The notes under the pieces: model-generated | What the model saw: only the letters and a program-made list of their open reading frames with translations | The model's database searches: none | What the model was told of the DNA's origin: nothing | Position numbers and translations under genes: made by a program | DNA from: a virus | DNA: 64,000 nt | Direction: 5' to 3' (one strand) | IMG/VR virus record: IMGVR_UViG_3300027899_000014 | Location: 1-64,000 of that record | Part shown: positions 14,522 through 20,771 of the stretch, piece by piece | Position numbering within the stretch: the stretch's first letter is position 1 | Layout: each line of letters opens with the position of its first letter

Positions 14522-14821
14522 TTATTTTAAAATTATTCTAGATTCTGGAACTACGATTGGACTAAACACTCGTTTATACTCAGTTACCAGTGCTTCGGCA
14601 GGATCTGCTTCAATAGCTATTGAATGAAGGTATACTTTGATAGGGCCTTGAGCAAAGGGCATCACAGGAGCTATAGCAACTCTTACGCCAGCTTCTGTTT
14701 CTTGAAGGACAATATTAGCAGGATTTTTAATATAATAGTATTCACCATATTTACTATCAACCACTTCACCAATCATATCTTCCCCGATTTGGGACTTAAA
14801 AACTCTTATATCACTCATCAT
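14522..14821 (-). CDS. Sm-like (LSM-fold) protein
   Basis: A 99-residue protein beginning MSDIRVFKSQIGEDMIGEVV, with YYYIKNPANIVLQET, VRVAIAPVMPFAQGP and VFSPIVVP. The GED-x-x-G-E-V turn followed by KNPA and a PF-A motif is the layout of Sm/Hfq-like proteins seen in marine T4-like phages. It could form an RNA-binding ring; this is inferred from fold-type similarity only. Two adjacent ATG codons (14821, 14818) follow GCGAG; either may be used. A strong hairpin terminator separates it from the Hsp20 gene upstream. Confidence 0.55.
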   Translation of the reverse strand: MMSDIRVFKSQIGEDMIGEVVDSKYGEYYYIKNPANIVLQETEAGVRVAIAPVMPFAQGPIKVYLHSIAIEADPAEALVTEYKRVFSPIVVPESRIILK

Positions 14822-14841
14822 ATTCTCGCTTTAGTAAAAGG

Positions 14842-14879
14842 AACCTCCCAGGTATCTAATTAAATCTACCTGGGAGGTT
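14842..14879. terminator. Strong intrinsic terminator
   Basis: Perfect 13-bp stem AACCTCCCAGGTA/TACCTGGGAGGTT with a 12-base loop. On the minus strand it follows the Hsp20 stop codon and is trailed by CCTTTTAC; on the plus strand it is trailed by TTTATTATTT. It probably ends Hsp20 transcription. Confidence 0.8.
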
Positions 14880-14887
14880 TTTATTAT

Positions 14888-15346
14888 TTATTCAGTCAAT
14901 AATTCAACATCTTGTTTTCCATCACCAATAAGAATCTTTTTAGGTTTCTTATGTTCAGGAATCACATTTTCAAGATAAACAGATAAAATGCCATCAATGA
15001 ATTCTGCATCTTTTACAACTACAGTATCTGCTAGCTTTATTGTTTTTCTAAATGATTTTGCACTAATACCTTTATGAAGATATTCAATCTCATCATCAAC
15101 ACCAGTTTTATTTCCAGTCATAATAAGAACACAATCTTCAACAGTAATTTCTAGTTCATCTCTGGAAAAACCAGCCACTGCTAATTCAACAACATATTCA
15201 TTGTCATTGTATTTAATTATATTATGGGGAGGATATATTTTAGTTTGATTTGTAGGTTGAGTTGAATACTTTTCAATATCACTTAGGATTCTTTCTAATC
15301 CTAAAAATTGATTGAAGTATGGTAACGTGCTGTGATTTACTATCAT
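14888..15346 (-). CDS. Small heat-shock protein Hsp20 (alpha-crystallin domain)
   Basis: A 152-residue protein. The alpha-crystallin domain spans about residues 38-130: NEYVVELAVAGFSRDELEIT, VLIMTGNK, GISAKSFRKTIKLAD and FIDGILSVYLEN. The N-terminus (LPYFNQFLGLERILSDIEKY) is the usual IbpA-type opening. It acts as an ATP-independent holdase, perhaps protecting phage proteins during assembly. Hsp20 genes are common in cyanophage-like T4 relatives. GGAG precedes ATG 15346 and can pair with TCTC just upstream. The roughly 190-base leader has several hairpins, suggesting RNA-level control. Confidence 0.9.
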   Translation of the reverse strand: MIVNHSTLPYFNQFLGLERILSDIEKYSTQPTNQTKIYPPHNIIKYNDNEYVVELAVAGFSRDELEITVEDCVLIMTGNKTGVDDEIEYLHKGISAKSFRKTIKLADTVVVKDAEFIDGILSVYLENVIPEHKKPKKILIGDGKQDVELLTE

Positions 15347-15470
15347 TTTTATTTCTCCATTTCTGCGAGATTAATTAATAATTCTATCCTTTCGGCATAG
15401 AAGGTTAAGGTTCCAGTTACGAATCTGGAATACCTCTCACGTGGGTATCGATCGGCGAACATCTATGTCC
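15347..15470 (-). promoter_or_regulatory. Structured 5' leader of Hsp20
   Basis: Visible helices: TTCCAG/CTGGAA (15411-15416 with 15425-15430), ATACC/GGTAT (15430-15434 with 15444-15448), an enclosing CATAGA/TCTATG (15396-15401 with 15462-15467), and a weak TCTC/GAGA pairing that covers the Shine-Dalgarno (15354-15357 with 15367-15370). The last could melt with heat, as in RNA thermometers; this is an inference. Confidence 0.4.
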
Positions 15471-15537
15471 TTCACGCACTTTTTATTTAAAGTCTAAAGT
15501 GATAAAGACTACCTACCTCGGGAGAAGGGGTGTTCTT

Positions 15538-15747
15538 TTATTCGTCGTTAGCCGCAACTTCTGCTAAAACATCTTTTTCAATTTCAGCAACTTGAACAGT
15601 TCCTTGTGACCTAATTTCATTGATTAATTCTGCAACAACTTCATAGGGTTGTTTTGCTAAAGAAGCTAAAATGGTATTAATACCACGCACATTTAGTTTT
15701 AAATCAATTAAACTTTCTTCAATTTTCAATTTTTGTTCTTCATTCAT
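15538..15747 (-). CDS. Hypothetical helical protein (69 residues)
   Basis: MNEEQKLKIEESLIDLKLNV followed by further helix-forming, acidic sequence (VVAELINEIRSQG). It is predicted to be all-alpha and possibly to form a coiled-coil dimer. AGAG precedes ATG 15747 and it starts 3 bp after the RegA stop, so it is cotranscribed with regA. Function unknown. Confidence 0.55.
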   Translation of the reverse strand: MNEEQKLKIEESLIDLKLNVRGINTILASLAKQPYEVVAELINEIRSQGTVQVAEIEKDVLAEVAANDE

Positions 15748-15749
15748 AT

Positions 15750-16163
15750 TTATTTTCTCTTGTTTGAACCAATAGTATATTTCGATGTTAGAGTCCAGTT
15801 CTTTTTGTCTTTATAAGAGACAATCTTAATCTGGGATAATGACGCTTTATTTTCTGCTTGCGCAGGATTTACTATAGTTAAAAGTCCCCAGTCTCCTAGC
15901 AGACTTGCTATAGCATTTCTTCTTTCAATATCATTATTAGTGATATTGGATTCTTTACCGTCCAAAGCAAACAACTCTTTGAAATGAACGATAAAATATT
16001 TGCCTTGCTTATGCAATATATGGCATGATTGGTATAGTGTATTATCTTTTTTAGATGCAATACCAATTCTTGTCAAAGTTTCACAGACCTTCAAAAATGC
16101 ATCAGGGTCAGGTAACGTCACCTCAAGCATACTAGTGTAAGTCCAGTCATAAAAAATATCCAT
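15750..16163 (-). CDS. regA: RegA translational repressor
   Basis: A 137-residue protein closely matching T4 RegA (122 residues): FLKVCETLTRIGIASKKD, LYQSCHILHKQGKYFIVHFK, RRNAIASLLGDWGL and SKYTIGSNKRK at the end. RegA binds ribosome-binding sites of early mRNAs and represses translation. The start at 16163 has GGCGGG upstream; an internal ATG (16130) would give the exact T4 N-terminus but lacks a ribosome site. It follows gp62 by 2 bp, the T4 order 45-44-62-regA. Confidence 0.95.
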   Translation of the reverse strand: MDIFYDWTYTSMLEVTLPDPDAFLKVCETLTRIGIASKKDNTLYQSCHILHKQGKYFIVHFKELFALDGKESNITNNDIERRNAIASLLGDWGLLTIVNPAQAENKASLSQIKIVSYKDKKNWTLTSKYTIGSNKRK

Positions 16164-16165
16164 TT

Positions 16166-16543
16166 TTAATACCCGCCTTTATACAATTTTTGTTCAATAA
16201 TGGCAAGTTGATCATTGGTTAGGATATCCAATGCTTGTCTTGCCTTTTCATCGGAATACTTAAAGTATTCCTTAACTAATAAAAATGATTTAGAGTCTTT
16301 GTCTTTCTTTGCCCATTTACCAAATCTTTTCTTCTTAGTTATTGTATTTATCAAATATTGAAATTGCATATCATTATCTAAATTATAAAATCTATTCATC
16401 TCATTGGCGTACAAAATAGTATCTGAATGCTGAGATAATCCTCTATTCACCATAAATGAATTATAATCTTTAACTGCTTGAGGATCTACAAATAGATTTT
16501 CTTTTGTTTGGGTAATAGCATTAATAAAGTCAAATGGAGTCAT
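16166..16543 (-). CDS. 62: Clamp loader small subunit, T4 gp62
   Basis: A 125-residue protein (T4 gp62 is 187). MTPFDFINAITQTKENLF, NRFYNLDNDMQFQYLINTI and KKKRFGKWAKK are typical of the gp62 family. It forms the 4:1 complex with gp44 that loads gp45. CAGGAA precedes ATG 16543, which overlaps the stop of the upstream gene by one base. Identity is supported by its place between gp44 and regA. Confidence 0.88.
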   Translation of the reverse strand: MTPFDFINAITQTKENLFVDPQAVKDYNSFMVNRGLSQHSDTILYANEMNRFYNLDNDMQFQYLINTITKKKRFGKWAKKDKDSKSFLLVKEYFKYSDEKARQALDILTNDQLAIIEQKLYKGGY

Positions 16544-16884
16544 TATAAAATTCCTGTCTCATCTAAATTTTCAGCTGTAATTGCAAATCTTTTATTTGGA
16601 AATCTATCGGATAACCTATCTTGTAGAGATACTATATCCACACCATGTGAAAGATATGAACTATCTTTTAATTTATACATAAAAATAATATTATCATGTA
16701 CTTCCAAATACGCTAAGATGTCATCTATAATTGGTTGATCATCTTCATCTATATATTCATCTTCGTCGTATTCTAAAAATAATTCGCCGTTTTCAAATTT
16801 ACTTATAGTTCTGCGGACTCCATACCAATATCCTATTCCTCCAGTTAATAGTGCCAATATTAAAGTTAGATAATCCATTTCCAT
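16543..16884 (-). CDS. Hypothetical membrane-anchored protein between gp44 and gp62
   Basis: A 113-residue protein with one N-terminal membrane segment (YLTLILALLTGGIGYWYG), a basic stop (RRTISK), then a very acidic stretch (EYDEDEYIDEDDQP) and a mixed C-terminal domain. AGGTG precedes ATG 16884. It interrupts the T4 gp44-gp62 pair, which are adjacent in T4. No family is recognised. Confidence 0.6.
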   Translation of the reverse strand: MEMDYLTLILALLTGGIGYWYGVRRTISKFENGELFLEYDEDEYIDEDDQPIIDDILAYLEVHDNIIFMYKLKDSSYLSHGVDIVSLQDRLSDRFPNKRFAITAENLDETGIL

Positions 16885-16892
16885 ATTAACAC

Positions 16893-17846
16893 CTATTTAA
16901 ATTTACAAGAAGACATTATTTCAACCATAGCTGACATTATATTTATCTCTTGATCTGCTACAAAAGCGCTTTTAAATTGATAATCACCAATAATAATAAT
17001 TAATTGAGGAATACTTGATTGATCTAGAACATTGGTTGCATTATCATATAAATGTCGGAATAATGATGGAGCATCAGCATCTGCACTTGCAACCCATTTA
17101 CGCACAGAAGTAAAATCTTTTTCTTTAAGACCTTTAATTAATTCTTTATAAGAGTCCGTAGATACATTGACAAAAATTCCAGAGTCAATTTTACCCGCTA
17201 CAGAATATCTCTGAAGTTCATTTAATATCCTTCTATAATCTGGAAAATGTTTTGTTACTAATTCAGCAACTACCTTTGGATCAAACTCTATATTTTCTTG
17301 CTTCAAGATACGGGTAGCACGTTTGAAAAACAATGCAGCCATTTCTTGTTTATCTTTAGGATCTATTTTAAAATCTATAGTAGCACAACGCGAGTGCAAG
17401 GGTTCTATAATACGATTTTTAAAATTACAAGTAAATATAAACCTCACATTGGAAGAAAATTCTTCCATATAATTACGAAGAAAAGGTTGTACAGATTCAG
17501 CATTTAAATAATCTGCTTCATCAATAATAATAACCTTCTTTGCATCAGTTAATGATACAGAAGAGGAAAATCCAGAAATTGCATTACGAAATTCATCAAT
17601 CCTTCTTCCTTCATCGGATCCATTAAGCATTATATATTCTGCTCTAATTTCATTACATAAAGCTTTAGCTATAGTAGTTTTACCTACTCCAGCTGTCCCG
17701 CTTAATAGTAAATGTGGAATTTGTTCTTGATTAATATAATTTCTAAAAGATACTTTAATATGTTCTGGCAATATACAATCATCTATAACTTGAGGTCTAT
17801 ATTTTTCAGTCCAAATAAATTGATTTTCTAACATATCAATATTCAT
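16893..17846 (-). CDS. 44: Clamp loader large subunit, T4 gp44 (AAA+ ATPase)
   Basis: A 317-residue protein (T4 gp44 is 319). The N-terminus has WTEKYRPQVIDDCILP. Walker A is GTAGVGKTTIAKAL, Walker B is KKVIIIDEADYL, sensor 1 is FIFTCN, and the arginine finger is in EPLHSRCATIDF. I chose ATG 17846 over 17858 because it has GGAG at ideal spacing and gives the T4 length. It hydrolyses ATP to open and load the gp45 ring. It is the first gene after the promoter at 17887-17915. Confidence 0.95.
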   Translation of the reverse strand: MNIDMLENQFIWTEKYRPQVIDDCILPEHIKVSFRNYINQEQIPHLLLSGTAGVGKTTIAKALCNEIRAEYIMLNGSDEGRRIDEFRNAISGFSSSVSLTDAKKVIIIDEADYLNAESVQPFLRNYMEEFSSNVRFIFTCNFKNRIIEPLHSRCATIDFKIDPKDKQEMAALFFKRATRILKQENIEFDPKVVAELVTKHFPDYRRILNELQRYSVAGKIDSGIFVNVSTDSYKELIKGLKEKDFTSVRKWVASADADAPSLFRHLYDNATNVLDQSSIPQLIIIIGDYQFKSAFVADQEINIMSAMVEIMSSCKFK

Positions 17847-17875
17847 AAAATTCTCCATAGTAAAAATTCATTTTG

Positions 17876-17883
17876 TATAAATA
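17876..17883 (+). promoter_or_regulatory. Late promoter box (TATAAATA) for the plus-strand homing endonuclease
   Basis: Exact T4 late consensus on the plus strand, 104 bp before the endonuclease ATG. It lies in front of gp44, immediately next to the minus-strand gp44 promoter at 17887-17915. Confidence 0.55.
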
Positions 17884-17886
17884 ACT

Positions 17887-17915
17887 ATTATATAACAAAA
17901 ATTATTATATGTAAA
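17887..17915 (-). promoter_or_regulatory. Sigma-70-like promoter for gp44-gp62-regA
   Basis: Minus-strand TTTACA, 17 bp, TATAAT, 41 bp before the gp44 start. Confidence 0.65.
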
Positions 17916-17923
17916 CAAAAATT

Positions 17924-17957
17924 GGTAGTCACGATGCGTCAACATCTACTACCTCTA
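17924..17957 (+). promoter_or_regulatory. Conserved homing-endonuclease leader hairpin (copy 1)
   Basis: Outer stem GGTAGT/ACTACC, 5' bulge CAC, inner stem GATG/CATC, loop CGTCAA, 3' bulge T, then TCTA. The same architecture occurs in the leaders at 30465-30498 and 43081-43115. The endonuclease ATG follows 29 bases after TCTA. Confidence 0.65.
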
Positions 17958-17986
17958 CACATTCTAACAGCAATCAAGAGATCACT

Positions 17987-18631
17987 ATGTCCAGCAATTA
18001 TATTTATAATCCCACAATTTTATATATAAAATTTCATGTATTAACTGGAAAATTATATTTTGGTAAAACCTCTTGTAAATCAAGAATAGATAACATTAAT
18101 TCATATTATGGATCTGGATCATATTGGTCTAATCACATCAAACTGCACGGTAAAAACCATGTAGTTACTTTATGGAAATCAGATATTTTCTATAATAAAG
18201 AACAATTACTATTTGTATCAATATATCTTTCATTATATTATAATATAGTATTTTCAGATTTTTGGGCAAATTTAGAATTAGAAGATGGATTAAATGGCAG
18301 TAGAAATCCTAAAATGGGACCTAGAGGACCATTATCCAAACCTAGAAAACTAAAATCTGATGAGGATAAAGAAAAATTAAAAGGACCTAGAGGACCAAAT
18401 AAAAATAAAAGAGGCCCTATGTCAGAAAATAATAAAGAATCTCGTAGAGGGCCTCAGAAAAATCCAAATCCAAATCGGTCTAATTCAAGAGGTATTAGTG
18501 GAAAAGATGGAAAAATATATGGTAAACAAAAAAATCCTTCTGGTCCATTTTTTACTATTTTATTAAATAAAAATACTTATTCTAAAAAAACCCTTTCTAG
18601 ATATTATCCAGAATTTAAACAATATTATTAA
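17987..18631 (+). CDS. GIY-YIG-like homing endonuclease, possibly inactive
   Basis: A 214-residue plus-strand gene inserted between gp45 and gp44. The N-terminus (LYIKFHVLTGKLYFGKT, then SYYGSGSYWSNHIKLHG and HVVTLWKSD) is a divergent GIY-YIG core clearly related to the endonuclease at 42301-43059. The C-terminal half is a low-complexity linker rich in GPRGP/KNKRGP, then a short helix that may bind DNA. Where the relative has LSEENNI, a candidate catalytic Glu, this protein has LSLYYNI, so it may have lost activity. AAGAG precedes the ATG. A shared leader hairpin and a late box lie upstream. Confidence 0.72.
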   Translation: MSSNYIYNPTILYIKFHVLTGKLYFGKTSCKSRIDNINSYYGSGSYWSNHIKLHGKNHVVTLWKSDIFYNKEQLLFVSIYLSLYYNIVFSDFWANLELEDGLNGSRNPKMGPRGPLSKPRKLKSDEDKEKLKGPRGPNKNKRGPMSENNKESRRGPQKNPNPNRSNSRGISGKDGKIYGKQKNPSGPFFTILLNKNTYSKKTLSRYYPEFKQYY

Positions 18632-18633
18632 TT

Positions 18634-18663
18634 TACAGTAGATAATAAAAATCATCTACTGTA
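18634..18663. terminator. Hairpin between gp45 and the plus-strand endonuclease
   Basis: Perfect 10-bp stem TACAGTAGAT/ATCTACTGTA with a 10-base AT-rich loop, placed where the two convergent genes end. There is no long U-tract, so termination would be inefficient or factor-assisted. Confidence 0.45.
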
Positions 18664-18674
18664 GTAAATATATT

Positions 18675-19328
18675 TTAGAACGTACTGTCAGCCTCAATTG
18701 CGCAATAATATACTAAATCACCAATTGCAGACTCAAATCTGGCAATTCTAGAATGAATAGTTACTGCATAAGTGGATTGCAACATTTTTAAGTTCTCAAT
18801 TTTAATATTTGCTTTAAATACTTTATCAGTTAAACCTACTGCAGTTTCATAACTATTACTTGTTGCATTCTTCTTATCACCAATAGTTAAAATGATGCTA
18901 TTACCATCACCAATAATAGAAAGATCAGATGCTTTTAAAACTCCTGAAGTTCTTTGAATAGTAGTAAATACTGACTCAGGTAAGTCAAACACAATATCAG
19001 CTGTAGGAAATACGATATCTTTACTTGGAGGTTTTACAATATTTTCACCAGCAGCAAAAAATTTAATTTTATTATTTTTCTCTTTAATACTAACATACTT
19101 TTCTTCAAATTCTAATTCAGGATCAGTGAATAAAGAAAGAGCACCTAAAAACGAATTAAGATCATATATACCAAATTCAATAGGGAATTCCTCAGGTACA
19201 GTTATACTCGAAGCAACAGTCTTATTTACTGAGGTGGTTCTTAATCTATTACCTGGACTTAGTAATAGATTACTATTAATTGCTGCATAGTTTTTAAGGA
19301 TGTTAATTGTTTCTTTACTAATTTTCAT
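18675..19328 (-). CDS. 45: Sliding clamp, T4 gp45
   Basis: A 217-residue protein (T4 gp45 is 228). The opening MKISKETINILKNYAAINSN and the IYDLNSFLGALSLF segment match T4 gp45 closely. It forms the trimeric processivity ring for gp43 and is the coactivator of gp55-dependent late transcription, consistent with the many late boxes in this window. GGAG precedes ATG 19328, which overlaps the previous gene by 4 bp. An endonuclease gene on the other strand now separates it from gp44. Confidence 0.95.
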   Translation of the reverse strand: MKISKETINILKNYAAINSNLLLSPGNRLRTTSVNKTVASSITVPEEFPIEFGIYDLNSFLGALSLFTDPELEFEEKYVSIKEKNNKIKFFAAGENIVKPPSKDIVFPTADIVFDLPESVFTTIQRTSGVLKASDLSIIGDGNSIILTIGDKKNATSNSYETAVGLTDKVFKANIKIENLKMLQSTYAVTIHSRIARFESAIGDLVYYCAIEADSTF

Positions 19329-19528
19329 AGTGTGGTCTCCATATTTTTAATTTTTTGTTGAATAATCACTTCCAAGTAATTCACTAAATCCATTGCTTCT
19401 TCTTGAGCATGGTTTAACCAATCTAATTCTGTTAAATCAGTTCTTTCTAAGGTAACTCCATACTTGGTTAAACCAAATTTAGCTCTTTGTTGTAGTTTTT
19501 CACATACAGTATCTTCAATTTTTGACAT
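19325..19528 (-). CDS. Small MazG-like helical protein (67 residues)
   Basis: MSKIEDTVCEKLQQRAKFGL followed by KYGVTLERTDLTELDWLNHA and EEAMDLVNYLEVII. The R-x-x-x-G-x-x-KYG and E-E-x-x-D-x-x-N-Y-L pattern is that of a short phage family related to all-alpha NTP pyrophosphohydrolases, here reduced to the core helices. It might hydrolyse or bind nucleotides; this is inference. GGAG precedes the start. It leads the gp45 operon behind promoter 19549-19577. Confidence 0.6.
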   Translation of the reverse strand: MSKIEDTVCEKLQQRAKFGLTKYGVTLERTDLTELDWLNHAQEEAMDLVNYLEVIIQQKIKNMETTL

Positions 19529-19548
19529 AATAACTCCATAAAATAATA

Positions 19549-19577
19549 ATTATATTACATATTCGCATAAAAGTAAA
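19549..19577 (-). promoter_or_regulatory. Sigma-70-like promoter for gp45
   Basis: Minus-strand TTTACT, 17 bp, TATAAT, 21 bp before the MazG-like start. Confidence 0.6.
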
Positions 19578-19578
19578 C

Positions 19579-20694
19579 TTAAAATGGTATTTCATCAAAT
19601 TCATCAATAGATATAATTACTGATTCAATATCTAATTCAGAAGTTTCAGGTTCAGTCATTTTATCAAGCAGATCAAGAAATGCTACTTTTGTTTGAGAGT
19701 CAAAACGATTGCAACATAATTCAACTGCTTTTGTTTTATTACCAAAGATAGCAAAAGCACGAATGATATGAACCATTCTGCGTGTGGTAATTAATTCATC
19801 TACACCTCCATCATCATAAGTTTTACGAATAGCATCAGCCCATTTAACTAGTAGTTCAGCAAAAGGTACATCAACACAGTTGAATTGTTCCATTAAATTC
19901 TTAACAATTTTTAATTCAACATTTGCATTTGGATATTCTTGTTCAAATGTAACAGCAAATCGTTCAAGGAATGCTTCATTTAATACATTAGTACCAATGT
20001 AACGACCATCATCAGAACCTTTACCTTTGGTATTAGCTGTAGCAAGGATATTAAATCCTGCGGCTGGAATGATTATTTCATTTTTTAGTTTGAAGTAATA
20101 TGGTTTACCTTCAAGAATAGGTTGTAAGCATAATAGAGTATTAGCAGAACCTGCATCAATCTCATCAAGTAGCAATGTAGTACCTGTACGCATAGCAACC
20201 AATACTGGTCCTTCAACAACTTCAACATTACCTTCTTGAAGGGTTTTAGAACCAATCAACTGCTCTTCGTCAGTCATCATGTTTAAGTTTACACGAATTA
20301 ATGGTTTTTTATGCTTGGCACATATTTGCTCAACCATTGTAGATTTACCATTACCAGTAGGTCCGTAAATATACGAGGGATAAAAAATGCCAGATTTAAT
20401 GATAGACTCTAAATCTTTGAAGTTACCAAATGGTACAAAGTTAGGATCTTTTTCTGGCACGAGAGAAGTTCCACCTTTAGGAATGGAAACTGTTTTCAAT
20501 TCTTTTATAGGAGTGTCTGCAGTAGGTAGTCTATACACACCACGAGCGATTTTATTTTGCATTAACCAATCTGGCCAATCGCATTGCATTTGATCTTTTA
20601 CTTCTTTGAGTTGTTTACGAGTGATAGTACCAGTTGTTTCAGCATCTGGAAACAACTGGTACATAGTAGGAATAAAGTTTGGAATGGTTTTCAT
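19579..20694 (-). CDS. MoxR/CobS-like AAA+ ATPase
   Basis: A 371-residue protein. Walker A is YGPTGNGKSTMVEQI, Walker B is TTLLLDEIDAG, followed by PAAGFNILATANTKGKG (sensor 1) and NEAFLERFAVTFEQEYP (arginine finger region), the layout of MoxR/CobS ATPases. The N-terminal domain has PDWLMQNKIARGVYRLPTAD. Cyanophage homologues are usually labelled cobS, but the partner gene here (VWA plus HExxH) argues for a MoxR-VWA chaperone or remodelling pair rather than cobalt chelation. The shared leader TATATTATG precedes ATG 20694, behind promoter 20730-20757. Confidence 0.85.
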   Translation of the reverse strand: MKTIPNFIPTMYQLFPDAETTGTITRKQLKEVKDQMQCDWPDWLMQNKIARGVYRLPTADTPIKELKTVSIPKGGTSLVPEKDPNFVPFGNFKDLESIIKSGIFYPSYIYGPTGNGKSTMVEQICAKHKKPLIRVNLNMMTDEEQLIGSKTLQEGNVEVVEGPVLVAMRTGTTLLLDEIDAGSANTLLCLQPILEGKPYYFKLKNEIIIPAAGFNILATANTKGKGSDDGRYIGTNVLNEAFLERFAVTFEQEYPNANVELKIVKNLMEQFNCVDVPFAELLVKWADAIRKTYDDGGVDELITTRRMVHIIRAFAIFGNKTKAVELCCNRFDSQTKVAFLDLLDKMTEPETSELDIESVIISIDEFDEIPF

Positions 20695-20729
20695 AATATA
20701 GTTTTTCTCATTTGTTAGTTTATGGATCT

Positions 20730-20757
20730 ATTATAACACGTTTTCATCAAATGTAAA
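20730..20757 (-). promoter_or_regulatory. Sigma-70-like promoter for the MoxR-like ATPase
   Basis: Minus-strand TTTACA, 16 bp, TATAAT, then AGATCCATAAACTAACAA, the shared promoter-leader cassette. Confidence 0.7.
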
Positions 20758-20771
20758 CGTTTATTTTCATA

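Noticed and set aside
15396-15467. Cloverleaf-like fold in the Hsp20 leader, possible tRNA or tmRNA
   Set aside because: The TTCGTAA loop lacks the T-loop consensus and the branch sizes do not fit; a cis-acting leader is simpler.
19579-20694. Cobalamin biosynthesis (CobS cobaltochelatase) function
   Set aside because: No other cobalamin gene is present and the partner protein has a zincin motif; a general MoxR-type ATPase is the safer call.
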